This document shows positions 24,776 to 33,546 of a DNA stretch of 64,000 nt, piece after piece. The DNA is taken from assembly GCA_039201605.1 (NCBI GenBank), contig JBCCRO010000002.1, positions 62,001-126,000 of the forward strand, given 5' to 3'. The notes beneath the pieces are model-generated. The model did not search any database, was not told the DNA's origin, and was given only the letters and a program-made list of their open reading frames with translations. Made by a program: the position numbers and the translations under genes. Origin of the DNA: CADEDH01 sp039201605. GTDB lineage: Bacteria > Actinomycetota > Acidimicrobiia > Acidimicrobiales > SZUA-35. Each line of letters opens with the position of its first letter. Within the stretch, counting starts at the first letter, position 1.

Positions 24776-27259
24776 ATGGATGAGATCATCTCCGAGTTCC
24801 TGATCGAGAGCTACGAGGGACTCGATCAGCTCGACCAGAACCTGCTCGCCTTGGAGGAGTCGCCCGACGACACCGCCGTGCTGAAGGAGGTCTTCCGCAC
24901 CCTCCACACGATCAAGGCCACGTGCGGGTTCCTCGCCTTCACCTATCTCGAGCGGGTGGCCCACGCCGGCGAGAACCTGCTCAGCCTCCTGCGTGACGGC
25001 AAGCTCGCCATGACCCCCGAGATCGCCGACGCCCTGCTGGCGACCGTCGACAAGATCCGCGAGATCCTCGGCACCATCGAACAGACCGAGGCCGAGGGCG
25101 AACCGGAGATCGACGACCTCGTCGCTCGTCTCGGTGCCCTGGCCGAAGGCAAGCCGGGAGCAGCCGCCGGCCCCCAGGCCGATGCCGCCCCCGCCGAGGG
25201 CGAGACTCCGGCCGAGGGTGAAGCCGCTCCGGCCGAGGCCGCCGCCGAGGGTGGGGCCGCCGCCGAGGGTGAGACCCCGGCCGAGGGTGAGACCCCTGGC
25301 GAGGGTGAGACCCCTGGCGAGGGTGAGACCCCTGGCGAGGGTGAGACCCCTGGCGAGGGCGAGGCTCCGGGCGCCGACCGCATCGGCGACATGCTGGTCG
25401 ACGCCGGTGCCGCCGATCGGACCGACGTCGAGATCGCCGCCGCCGAACAGTCCCTGGGCGACGACCGCAAGCTGGGCAAGATCCTGGTCGACGACGGTCG
25501 GGCCAAGGAAGCCGAGGTGGAGAGTGCGGCCCAGGCCCAGAAGGCGCCGACCCGCTCCTCGGCCGACTCCACCATCCGCGTCGACGTCGCCCTCCTCGAC
25601 CGTCTGATGAACCTGGTGGGCGAGCTGGTGCTCTCCCGCAACCAGATCGTCCAGCTCGTCAACGACAAGGACGACAACGAGTTCACCGCCTCGGCCCAGC
25701 GCCTCAACCTGATCACCAGCGAGCTGCAGGAAGGGGTCATGAAGACCCGCATGCAGCCCATCAACAACGTGTGGAACAAGCTCCCCCGAGTGGTGCGGGA
25801 CCTGTCGAACCAGCTGGGCAAGAAGGTCCGCATCGAGATGATCGGCAAGGAGACCGAGCTCGACCGGACGATCATCGAGGCGATCAAGGATCCGCTGACC
25901 CACATCGTCCGCAACACCGTCGACCACGGCATCGAGTCCCCCGAGGACCGTACGGCATTGGGCAAGGACGCCGAGGGTGTCCTGATCCTCCGGGCCAGCC
26001 ACGAGGGCGGCCAGGTCAACATCGAGATCAGCGACGACGGCAAGGGCATCCCCGCCGGACCGATCCTGGCCAAGGCGGTCGACAAGGGCTTCCTCGACGC
26101 CGACGCCGCCTCCCGCCTCACCGAGAAGGAAGCGGTCCAGCTGATCTTCAAGCCGGGCTTCTCCACCGCCCAGAAGGTCTCCAACGTGTCGGGCCGAGGC
26201 GTCGGCATGGACGTGGTGAAGACCAGCATCGAACGCATCGGTGGCACGGTCGACCTGCAGACCGAGCAGGGCAAGGGGACCACACTCAACATCAAGATCC
26301 CGCTGACGCTGGCCATCATCCCGGCCCTCACCGTCACCTGCGACGGCGCCCGCTACGCCATTCCCCAGGTCAACCTGCTCGAACTGGTCCGTCTCGACGG
26401 CCAGGGTTCGAGCGGTCGGATCGAGGAACTGCACGGCGCCCCCGTCTACCGCCTCCGCGGCAACCTGCTGCCTATCGTCGATCTTCGTAGCGAGCTCGGT
26501 CTCGACTCGCCGGACGACGACGTGATCAACATCGTCGTCCTCAACGCCGACGGGCACCACTTCGGACTCATCGTCGACACCATCGAGGACACCGAGGAGA
26601 TCGTGGTGAAGCCGTTGGGCCGCCAGATCAAGGACCTCAAGCTGTTCTCCGGCGCCACGATCATGGGCGACGGACGCATCGCCCTCATCCTCGACGTCAT
26701 GGGCCTGGCCCACGGCGCCAACCTGCTGGCCGGTGCCGGCGAGGCGGAGATCGAGGATGTCGTCTCGGCCAACACCAGCCTCGTCGACGAGCGGACCCTG
26801 CTCCTGCTCGGTCTCGGCGACCAGCAGCAGGTGGCGATCCCCCTCGCCAGCGTCGAGCGCCTCGAGGAGTTCCCCATCGAGATGGTGGAGCGATCCGAAG
26901 GTCGGCTGGTGGTGCAGTACCGGCAGAAGATCATGCCCCTCGTCGACCTGGGCGCCACGATCGGCATGGGCTACGGCGTCTTCGACGACGCCACCCACGT
27001 CAGCGTCATCGTGTGCTCCTTCGGTGGGCACACCGTCGGCCTCGCCGTGCGCGAGGTCCTCGACATCGTGTCCAACGCCGAGGTGCTGGAGACGATCTCC
27101 TCCGACTCCGAGAGCGTCGTGGTGCACGGCCTGATCACCGATGTGATCGACGCCGCCGCCGTCGTCTCCTCGGTCCTGCCGATCGCCTACACCGAGTCGG
27201 CCGAGTACAGCGACCACGGCGGCTACGACGCCTACAACGAATCCCCGATTGGAGTCTGA
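24776..27259 (+). CDS. cheA: Chemotaxis histidine kinase CheA
   Basis: 827 residues. Order: HPt domain with phosphorylated His44 in LHTIKATCGF (usual HTxKG has Ala for Gly here); a Glu/Gly/Pro/Thr linker with tandem repeats (about 135-200); two short helical modules RIGDMLVDAG and KLGKILVDDG in place of a normal P2; dimerisation helices with LDRLMNLVGELVLSRNQI; HATPase with THIVRNTVDHGIE, SDDGKGIP and GRGVGMDVV; then two CheW-like regulatory domains (about 510-640 and 680-800) instead of one. It takes receptor signals via CheW and phosphorylates CheY and CheB. First gene of the cheAWYBR operon. Confidence 0.95.
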   Translation: MDEIISEFLIESYEGLDQLDQNLLALEESPDDTAVLKEVFRTLHTIKATCGFLAFTYLERVAHAGENLLSLLRDGKLAMTPEIADALLATVDKIREILGTIEQTEAEGEPEIDDLVARLGALAEGKPGAAAGPQADAAPAEGETPAEGEAAPAEAAAEGGAAAEGETPAEGETPGEGETPGEGETPGEGETPGEGEAPGADRIGDMLVDAGAADRTDVEIAAAEQSLGDDRKLGKILVDDGRAKEAEVESAAQAQKAPTRSSADSTIRVDVALLDRLMNLVGELVLSRNQIVQLVNDKDDNEFTASAQRLNLITSELQEGVMKTRMQPINNVWNKLPRVVRDLSNQLGKKVRIEMIGKETELDRTIIEAIKDPLTHIVRNTVDHGIESPEDRTALGKDAEGVLILRASHEGGQVNIEISDDGKGIPAGPILAKAVDKGFLDADAASRLTEKEAVQLIFKPGFSTAQKVSNVSGRGVGMDVVKTSIERIGGTVDLQTEQGKGTTLNIKIPLTLAIIPALTVTCDGARYAIPQVNLLELVRLDGQGSSGRIEELHGAPVYRLRGNLLPIVDLRSELGLDSPDDDVINIVVLNADGHHFGLIVDTIEDTEEIVVKPLGRQIKDLKLFSGATIMGDGRIALILDVMGLAHGANLLAGAGEAEIEDVVSANTSLVDERTLLLLGLGDQQQVAIPLASVERLEEFPIEMVERSEGRLVVQYRQKIMPLVDLGATIGMGYGVFDDATHVSVIVCSFGGHTVGLAVREVLDIVSNAEVLETISSDSESVVVHGLITDVIDAAAVVSSVLPIAYTESAEYSDHGGYDAYNESPIGV
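25283..25354 (+). repeat. Four identical 18-bp tandem repeats in the cheA linker
   Basis: gagggtgagacccctggc occurs four times without a mismatch (25283, 25301, 25319, 25337), encoding EGETPG units. Imperfect copies flank it. The perfect identity suggests recent expansion by slippage. Confidence 0.9.
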
Positions 27260-27263
27260 TCTG

Positions 27264-27728
27264 ATGGTGCGACAAGCGACGCTCGACCAGCTCTGTACCT
27301 TTCGCCTCGGCTCCCTCTATTTGGGTATCGACGTGCGGGAGGTGCGCGAGGTTCTCTACCACGCCGACATCACCCACGTTCCCCATGCTCACCCGGCGGT
27401 GCGGGGCCTGATCAACCTGCGGGGTCAGATCGCCACCACGATCGACCTGCGCACCCGCCTCCAGGTCGACGAGGAGGGCAGCGACCGCCGCCCGGTCCAC
27501 GTCGTGGTGCAGTCGGAGGGGGAGCAGGTGACGATGCTGGTCGACGCCATCGGCGACGTCATCGACACCGACGCCGAGATCTACGAGGAGCCGCCGTCGA
27601 CGATGGTCGGCTCGGCCCGCGAGCTGATCGTCGGCACCTACAAGCTCGACGACGAGCTGCTCCTGGTCCTCGACGTCGAGAAAGTCGTCCAGTTGGAGCA
27701 ACCAGAGGTCGAAGGAGTTGAGCGATGA
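27264..27728 (+). CDS. cheW: Chemotaxis coupling protein CheW
   Basis: 154-residue SH3-like adaptor linking chemoreceptors to CheA. Conserved strands CTFRLGSLYLGIDVREVREVL, VRGLINLRGQIATTIDLR and the C-terminal LVLDVEKVV are intact. The ATG at 27264 follows a ggag site within the end of cheA; the TTG at 27249 is less likely. It overlaps the next gene by ATGA. Confidence 0.94.
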   Translation: MVRQATLDQLCTFRLGSLYLGIDVREVREVLYHADITHVPHAHPAVRGLINLRGQIATTIDLRTRLQVDEEGSDRRPVHVVVQSEGEQVTMLVDAIGDVIDTDAEIYEEPPSTMVGSARELIVGTYKLDDELLLVLDVEKVVQLEQPEVEGVER

Positions 27729-28180
27729 CCGAGACCAACACGACCGCCACGGGCGGAAGCACCGAATCGCAGCCTCAGCCCGCCGCCGACAAGGGTGGAC
27801 TCCGCGGCATGGTGATCGATGACTCCCGGGCGGCGCGGGCCATGGTGGGCCGCATGCTCGAGCAGCTCGGTTTCACCGTCGACACCGCCGAGCACGGGGC
27901 CGACGCCCTCCAGAAGCTCAACCCGTCCTTTCCGCCCGACGCCATCCTCGTCGACTGGAACATGCCGGTCATGGACGGCGTGGCCTTCGCCCGCTCGCTC
28001 CGCAACATTGGTGCGTTCAAGACCACGCCGTTGCTCATGATCAGCTCGGAGTCCGATCCTCGCCGCGTCGCTTCGGCCCTGCTGGCCGGGATCGACGAAT
28101 ACCTCTTCAAGCCGGTGGACACCGACACCCTGCAGGCTCGGTTGGAGCTGCTGGGCGTCAATTTCGGAGGCGAGGAGTGA
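27725..28180 (+). CDS. cheY: Response regulator CheY (second copy)
   Basis: 151 residues: a Thr/Gln/Pro-rich N-terminal extension of about 25 residues, then a receiver domain with IDD (31-33), phosphoacceptor Asp77 in LVDWNMP, Ser in ISSES and Lys in LFKP. The start overlaps cheW (ATGA) and the stop overlaps cheB (GTGA). Being inside the kinase operon it is the likelier motor-binding CheY; the copy at 22666 may have a different job. Confidence 0.9.
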   Translation: MTETNTTATGGSTESQPQPAADKGGLRGMVIDDSRAARAMVGRMLEQLGFTVDTAEHGADALQKLNPSFPPDAILVDWNMPVMDGVAFARSLRNIGAFKTTPLLMISSESDPRRVASALLAGIDEYLFKPVDTDTLQARLELLGVNFGGEE

Positions 28181-29682
28181 CCAAGCCTCTACGAGTGCTC
28201 TTGGTCGACGACTCCGCCGTCATCCGGGGTCAGCTGGCCAAGATCATCGGGGCCGAGCCCGGGCTGGAGGTCGTCGGCCGCGCCAACAACGGTGCGGTCG
28301 GCGTCGAGAAGGCGGCCGAGCTCAAGCCCGATGTGATCGTCATGGACATCGAGATGCCGGTGATGACCGGCCTCGAAGCCGTGGTCGAGATTCGCAAGCG
28401 CGACCCCAAGACGCCGATCATCATGTTCAGCACCCTGACGGCGAACGGGGCCGACATCACCCTCGAAGCCCTGTCCCGTGGTGCCACCGACTACGCCACC
28501 AAGCCGACCAACGCCGTCGGCGCCGCCTCCGCCCTCGAACAGGTGCGCGAGGATCTGGTGGCCAAGATCCGTCAGCTCGGCGGTGGGCCGGTCATACCCA
28601 AGCCGCCGACGATCAACCGCACCCAACCGCCGCTTCCCGGCCGGCGTCCGGCCTCGCCGCCCGCCGCTCCGTCGGCCCCGGCCACCCGGACCCCCGCCGC
28701 CCGGCCTCCGGCCACGGGCAAGACGCCGGCTGCGGCTGCGGCTTCGGCCCCCGCTCCGGCTCCGGCTGAGCAGGCCCCGGCCGACGGCCCCGTCGTCCGC
28801 CGTCCAGTGGTGGCCCCCGGGCCACCGAAGGCGCTGATCATCGGCAGTTCGACCGGTGGCCCCTCGGCCCTGGAGAAGCTGCTGCCGCGCTTCACCAAGC
28901 CGCTGTCGGTTCCGATCCTGCTCACCCAGCACATGCCGCCGACCTTCACCAGTGTGATGGCCGAACGCCTCGACAAGCTCTGCTCCTTCCCGGTGCTCGA
29001 AGCGGTGGAGGGTCAGGCCTTCGAGGCCGGTTCCTGTTACATCGCCCCCGGCGGGGTGCACCTCACCCCGGTCAAGGAAGGTCTCAACGTCGTCGCTCGG
29101 TTCGACGACGGGCCGAAGGTGTCGAACTGCAAGCCGTCGGTGACGGTGATGTTCGACGCCGCCGCCGAGGCCTACGACAGCAAGCTGTTGGTCTGCATGC
29201 TCACCGGCATGGGCGACGACGGCTTCACCGCCACCGAGCGTCTGGCGGCCAAGGGGCTACCCATCGTCGTTCAGGACGAGGCCACCAGCGTGGTGTGGGG
29301 TATGCCCGGTGTCGTGGCCCGAGCCGGCCTGGCCACCCAGGTCCTGCCGCTCGACGACATCGCCCCGGCCCTTCTGGGCTACCTCCCCATAGCGGCCGGC
29401 GCCGCGGCGCCGGCCCGCAGGCCGGCCCCGAAGGCGGAGCCCATGCCGGGCCGGGCCAAGCCCCCGGCCAAGAAATCGCCCCCCTCCGGGGGTCCCCGGC
29501 CCGCTCCGGGTCGAGCCCCCGAGTCCCCCGGTGGGCGGCCCGACGGTCGCTCCTCCGGATCCGGCGGTCGTTCCGGTCGCCAAACGCCCGACGGCCGTCC
29601 CAGCCGTAGTACGTCCGATGGCCGTCCCGGCCGCACAGCAAGCAATCCGTCGACCACGCCGCTGCGAGGAGGAAAGCGATGA
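28177..29682 (+). CDS. cheB: Protein-glutamate methylesterase/deamidase CheB
   Basis: Removes methyl groups from chemoreceptor glutamates when phosphorylated. Receiver domain with Asp57 in VMDIEMP, an Ala/Pro-rich linker (about 145-215), then the methylesterase domain with Ser of IIGSSTGG, His of LLTQHMPP and Asp of LTGMGDDG as catalytic triad. Beyond the normal end (LLGYLP) there is an unusual tail of about 95 residues rich in Pro, Arg, Gly and Ser with repeated DGRPxR blocks. GTG start coupled to cheY; stop coupled to cheR (ATGA). Confidence 0.94.
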   Translation: MTKPLRVLLVDDSAVIRGQLAKIIGAEPGLEVVGRANNGAVGVEKAAELKPDVIVMDIEMPVMTGLEAVVEIRKRDPKTPIIMFSTLTANGADITLEALSRGATDYATKPTNAVGAASALEQVREDLVAKIRQLGGGPVIPKPPTINRTQPPLPGRRPASPPAAPSAPATRTPAARPPATGKTPAAAAASAPAPAPAEQAPADGPVVRRPVVAPGPPKALIIGSSTGGPSALEKLLPRFTKPLSVPILLTQHMPPTFTSVMAERLDKLCSFPVLEAVEGQAFEAGSCYIAPGGVHLTPVKEGLNVVARFDDGPKVSNCKPSVTVMFDAAAEAYDSKLLVCMLTGMGDDGFTATERLAAKGLPIVVQDEATSVVWGMPGVVARAGLATQVLPLDDIAPALLGYLPIAAGAAAPARRPAPKAEPMPGRAKPPAKKSPPSGGPRPAPGRAPESPGGRPDGRSSGSGGRSGRQTPDGRPSRSTSDGRPGRTASNPSTTPLRGGKR

Positions 29683-30554
29683 GAGGAACCAGAGCCGCTG
29701 GCGACTCCGGTGCCGGCACCAAGGGTGATGGCTCGCTGTCGCCCAACGAGTTCAAGTACATCGCCGACCTCGTTCGGAGCGAGATCGCCGTCGAGTTGAT
29801 CGGCAAGGAGTACCTGGTCGAGAGCCGCCTCGCCCCCGTGGCCCGCGCCTTCAATCTCAAGGGACTCAGCGACATCGTGACGGCCCTCAAGCGGGGCACC
29901 GACCGGCAGCTGAAGGCCGATGTGGTCGAGGCCATGACCACCAACGAGACCTCCTTCTTTCGGGACAAGCATCCGTTCGAGACGCTCGAGAAGCACATCA
30001 TCCCCGAGGTGACCAAGCGCAGCCCGATGGGTGGCCTCACCGTGTGGAACGCCGCCAGCTCCAGCGGGCAGGAGCCGCTCAGCCTGGCCATTCTGATCAA
30101 GGAGAGGTTCCCGGATCTGACCAGGCCGGGCAGGACGAAGATCCTGGCCACCGACGTGTCGCCGGCGATGGTGCAGCGGACCAAGGAGGGGAGCTACTCC
30201 CGCTTCGAGGTGAACCGCGGCCTGAACGCCCAGCAGGCGATCGAGCACTTTCAGCAGCAGGGCCGTCACTGGGTGGCCACCCCCGAGCTGCGCAGCATGA
30301 TCGAGGCCAAGACGCTCAACCTGATCGAGCGCTGGCCCCCGATGCCCAAGTGCGACGTGGTGATGGTGCGCAACGTGCTGATCTATTTCTCGGCCGAGGT
30401 CAAGCGCGACATCCTCCAGCGGGTGCGGCGCGACGTGCTCAAGCCCGACGGCTATCTGCTGCTCGGCGCCAGCGAGTCGACCCTCGGGATCGACGACGGC
30501 TACACGCCGAAGCAGCTCGGTCCCACGACCGTGTTCGTGCCCAAAGGCCGGTGA
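29679..30554 (+). CDS. cheR: Chemoreceptor glutamate methyltransferase CheR
   Basis: 291 residues. N-terminal helical domain (SPNEFKYIADLVRSEIAVEL) and SAM-dependent methyltransferase domain with TNETSFFRD, WNAASSSGQEPLSLAIL for SAM binding (family GCSTGEEPYS), ILATDVSPAMV and VRNVLIYF. The SAM loop reads AASSSGQEP rather than the more usual ACSTGEEP. It sets receptor adaptation together with CheB, its upstream neighbour with a 4-nt overlap. Confidence 0.94.
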   Translation: MRGTRAAGDSGAGTKGDGSLSPNEFKYIADLVRSEIAVELIGKEYLVESRLAPVARAFNLKGLSDIVTALKRGTDRQLKADVVEAMTTNETSFFRDKHPFETLEKHIIPEVTKRSPMGGLTVWNAASSSGQEPLSLAILIKERFPDLTRPGRTKILATDVSPAMVQRTKEGSYSRFEVNRGLNAQQAIEHFQQQGRHWVATPELRSMIEAKTLNLIERWPPMPKCDVVMVRNVLIYFSAEVKRDILQRVRRDVLKPDGYLLLGASESTLGIDDGYTPKQLGPTTVFVPKGR

Positions 30555-30613
30555 GCGCCACAACACCCGGGCATCCCGCCTCTCATCCGACAAGTCTCAA
30601 ATAAGGAACGACC

Positions 30614-31072
30614 GTGACCGACGTACAACCGTCCGCACCCACCGACCTCATCGATCCCGAAGAGCTGACCGAGTCCGTCTCGGAGATGCTCGACGCCCTG
30701 CTCGACACCAACCCGCAGATGCTCGAGGTGAGCACCACCGGTATCGAGGGCGCCGTCGAGGGCCTTATCGAGATCCTCGGCGCCACCCCGGCCCTGGCCC
30801 GAGTACACGGTGAGATGTCGCTCGCTCTGCGGCTGGCTGCAGGCTTCGGTCTCGTCGGCGACGACGGCCAGGCCAGCCTGGGTGATGCCGTCGAGGCGTT
30901 CAGCGAGTTCGTCAACCTCGTCGGCGGGGCGCTCAAGCTCCTCATCGCCGACGAGAGCAGCCTCGGCATCCCGGCCGTCAGCATCATCGATGCCGACAAT
31001 GCCGGCGGCGACGAGTTCGTTCTGGTCGAGCACGCCCTGGGGCTGCTCGCCATCGACGTGCGGGGTCGCTGA
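30614..31072 (+). CDS. CheX-like chemotaxis phosphatase candidate
   Basis: 152 residues, GTG start with aaggaacgacc upstream, 59 nt after cheR. The helix AFSEFVNLVGGALKLL matches the E-x2-N-x3-G pattern of CheX/CheC, in which Glu and Asn attack phospho-CheY. The N-terminal 40 residues are helical and acidic. As no CheZ is present, it may terminate the CheY-P signal. Only the motif and the context support this. Confidence 0.6.
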   Translation: MTDVQPSAPTDLIDPEELTESVSEMLDALLDTNPQMLEVSTTGIEGAVEGLIEILGATPALARVHGEMSLALRLAAGFGLVGDDGQASLGDAVEAFSEFVNLVGGALKLLIADESSLGIPAVSIIDADNAGGDEFVLVEHALGLLAIDVRGR

Positions 31073-31198
31073 ACCACCGCACGGTCGCTCGATGGGATCG
31101 GGCGTGGATGGGGCGAGAGACGTGGGTCTTCAGGCCGGTAGCACCAGCTGCGGGACGGTCGGATCGGCTCTTTCACCCCGGGAGGCGCAGGTGATCGT

Positions 31199-31225
31199 TC
31201 AACTTCCCGGCCCATGGGCCGAGAG
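31199..31225 (+). promoter_or_regulatory. Sigma-28-like promoter candidate for Cache chemoreceptor
   Basis: TCAA (31199-31202), 16 nt, CCGAGAG (31219-31225). Written as -35 TCAACTTC, 11-nt spacer, -10 GCCGAGAG it shares about two thirds of positions with FliA consensus. Confidence 0.45.
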
Positions 31226-31300
31226 AAGTCAGGTGATCGCAGGCGCGGTAGACGATCGACAGAGGACGGACGCGTGGAACGTCCATCGAAAGGCAAGGAC

Positions 31301-33388
31301 ATGACGGGTGTGAATCTCAAGGACGTGAACCTCACCGGGCTCAACGCCCGACTGTTGGGGGCGTTCCTCGTCATCGGCATCCTGCCCCTGGCCGCCGTGG
31401 GCTTCTTCTCCCTCAACCGGGCCCAGAGCGACCTCACCGAGAAGGCGGGTCTCCGGATCGAGGGCGTGGCCGTCGAGGCGGGCGAGCTGATCGACCGGTC
31501 GCTCGAGGAGCGCTACCGCGATGTCGTGGCCTTCGCCCACATCCCGATGTCGCCCGATATGGCCGAGAGCCAGTCGGTGATCAACATTCAGGTCGAGTCC
31601 TACCGGGTCTACGACCTGATCCTGGCCGCCGATGCCAACGGCGACATCTACGCCGTCAACTCGGTCGACCACGAGGGCAACCCGATCGACACCGCCGGGC
31701 TGGTCGGCACCAACGTTGCCGACACCGCCTGGTTCCAGGGGGCGCAGGCCCTCCACGGCACGGGCGAGGTCCACTACGCCGATGCCGAGTTCAACGAGCT
31801 GCTCGACACCGTCTACGAGCCGGGTCGGATCGGCCTGCCCTTCTCGGGCAGCCTCGGCGGTGACGGCGAGTTCACCGGCGTGCTCCACGCCGTGGTGTCG
31901 GTCGAGCGCACGGTGGCCGACGCCATGCACGAGGTCGAGCACGAGTTGCACCTCGAGGGGGCGAAGACGGCCAAGGGTGTCGTCATCCGCGGCGACGGCC
32001 TGGTGATCTACTCCGCCGACGAGGCGGACATCATGAACGACAATCTCGTCGACAAGGACGTCGCCGCCGCCATCGACTCGGTGAGCCCCGACAGCCTCGG
32101 CTTCACCATCGAGCCCGACTTCCACGGCAGCGGGGAGGACCTGGTCTACGGCTACGGCAACGCCAACGGCGCCCACGACTTCCCTGGCTATGGGTGGGGC
32201 GTCATCTTCGACCAGACGGTGGCCGAGGCCACCGAGAGTACGATCGCCCTGCGCAACGGCGTGCTGATCTTCGGCTTCGTCACCGCCATCCTGGTGGCCG
32301 CCTTCGGCTGGTGGGTGGCCCGTGGGGTGTCGACCCCGATCACCGAGCTCTCGGCCAAGGCCAAGCTGGTGGCCGCCGGCGACCTCCACGTCAGCAACAT
32401 AAACCTCGCCCGCACCGACGAGATCGGCGAGCTGGCCGACTCCTTCGACGAGATGACCGACGTGTTGGGCGAGCTGGGCACCCAGCTGAGCTGTATCTCC
32501 CAAGGCGCCATCTCCGACCCGCAGCTCGACGAGCACCTGCCCGGCGAGCTGGGCGAGAGCTTCAACATGATGGTCGAGAGTCTCCGTCACCTCGTCAAGG
32601 AACTGCACACGTCCTCCGACACGCTCGGCTCCGCCGCCGACGAACTGCAGGAGGTCTCGACCTCCATGGGCGCCTCGGCCGAGGACACGTCGTCGCTCGC
32701 CGGCTCCGCCTCCGACACCGGCGAAGAGGTGTCGGCCAACGTGAACTCCGTCGCTGCCGCCATCGAGGAGCTCAACGCCTCCATCCAGGACGTGGCCGAG
32801 AACGCCGCCCAGGCCTCCTCGGTCGCCGGCGACGCCGTCAACGTGGCCCTGGCCTCCTCCCAGACCATCGAGAAGCTCGGTCAGAGCTCGGAAGAGATCG
32901 GCCACGTGATCGAGGTGATCAGCGCCATCGCCGAGCAGACCAACCTGCTCGCCCTCAACGCCACCATCGAGGCGGCCCGGGCCGGTGAGGCGGGCAAGGG
33001 CTTCGCCGTGGTGGCCAACGAGGTGAAGGATCTGGCCAACCAGACCGCCACCGCCACCGAGGACATCGCCTCCCGGATCGAGAGCATCCAGTCGCAGACG
33101 CAGGAGGCCGTCGAGGCCAACGCCCGGATCAGCGAGACGATCGACACGATCAACGACATCTCCGGCCGGATCGCCATCACCGTGCGGGAACAGTCGGCCA
33201 CCACCCAGGAGATCGGGCAGAACGTCGAGGTGGCCGCCTCCGGCACCAGCGAGATCGCCCACAGCATCCTGGCCGTGGCCGCCGCCGCCGACGACACGAT
33301 GGCATCCACCGACGAGACCCGCTCCAACGCCGACACCATGGCCAGCCTGGCCGGCGAACTGCGGATGCTGGTCGGCAACTACCGCTGA
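31301..33388 (+). CDS. Methyl-accepting chemotaxis protein with Cache-like sensor domain
   Basis: 695-residue transmembrane receptor. TM1 (about residues 15-37), a periplasmic region of about 280 residues with Cache features (LILAADANGDIYAVNS, TAWFQGAQALHGTGEV), TM2 (about 315-338, VLIFGFVTAILVAAFGWWVA), HAMP (ARGVSTPITELSAKAK) and the signalling domain with EQTNLLALNATIEAARAGE. The ligand, often an amino or organic acid in this class, cannot be told. The ATG at 31301 follows aaggcaagg. No C-terminal CheR-binding pentapeptide. It follows the che operon on the same strand with its own promoter candidate. Confidence 0.9.
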   Translation: MTGVNLKDVNLTGLNARLLGAFLVIGILPLAAVGFFSLNRAQSDLTEKAGLRIEGVAVEAGELIDRSLEERYRDVVAFAHIPMSPDMAESQSVINIQVESYRVYDLILAADANGDIYAVNSVDHEGNPIDTAGLVGTNVADTAWFQGAQALHGTGEVHYADAEFNELLDTVYEPGRIGLPFSGSLGGDGEFTGVLHAVVSVERTVADAMHEVEHELHLEGAKTAKGVVIRGDGLVIYSADEADIMNDNLVDKDVAAAIDSVSPDSLGFTIEPDFHGSGEDLVYGYGNANGAHDFPGYGWGVIFDQTVAEATESTIALRNGVLIFGFVTAILVAAFGWWVARGVSTPITELSAKAKLVAAGDLHVSNINLARTDEIGELADSFDEMTDVLGELGTQLSCISQGAISDPQLDEHLPGELGESFNMMVESLRHLVKELHTSSDTLGSAADELQEVSTSMGASAEDTSSLAGSASDTGEEVSANVNSVAAAIEELNASIQDVAENAAQASSVAGDAVNVALASSQTIEKLGQSSEEIGHVIEVISAIAEQTNLLALNATIEAARAGEAGKGFAVVANEVKDLANQTATATEDIASRIESIQSQTQEAVEANARISETIDTINDISGRIAITVREQSATTQEIGQNVEVAASGTSEIAHSILAVAAAADDTMASTDETRSNADTMASLAGELRMLVGNYR

Positions 33389-33466
33389 TCTCGGTCGGCG
33401 ACTCCCCGCCGGCATCACCACCGGACCGTCCGTCCGCGACGCACCTCTCGGCACCGGGGCAAATCG

Positions 33467-33494
33467 TCAAGTCTTCAACCACTCGTACCGATGA
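33467..33494 (+). promoter_or_regulatory. Sigma-28-like promoter candidate for GAF protein
   Basis: TCAAGTCT (33467), with CCGATGA at 33488-33494; 17 nt separate TCAA and CCGA. Both halves match the FliA pattern well. Confidence 0.45.
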
Positions 33495-33546
33495 CAGAAA
33501 CGAGTTGTTGACCGACCGAGCGAATCCGGTGAATGGAGGAAGCGGG

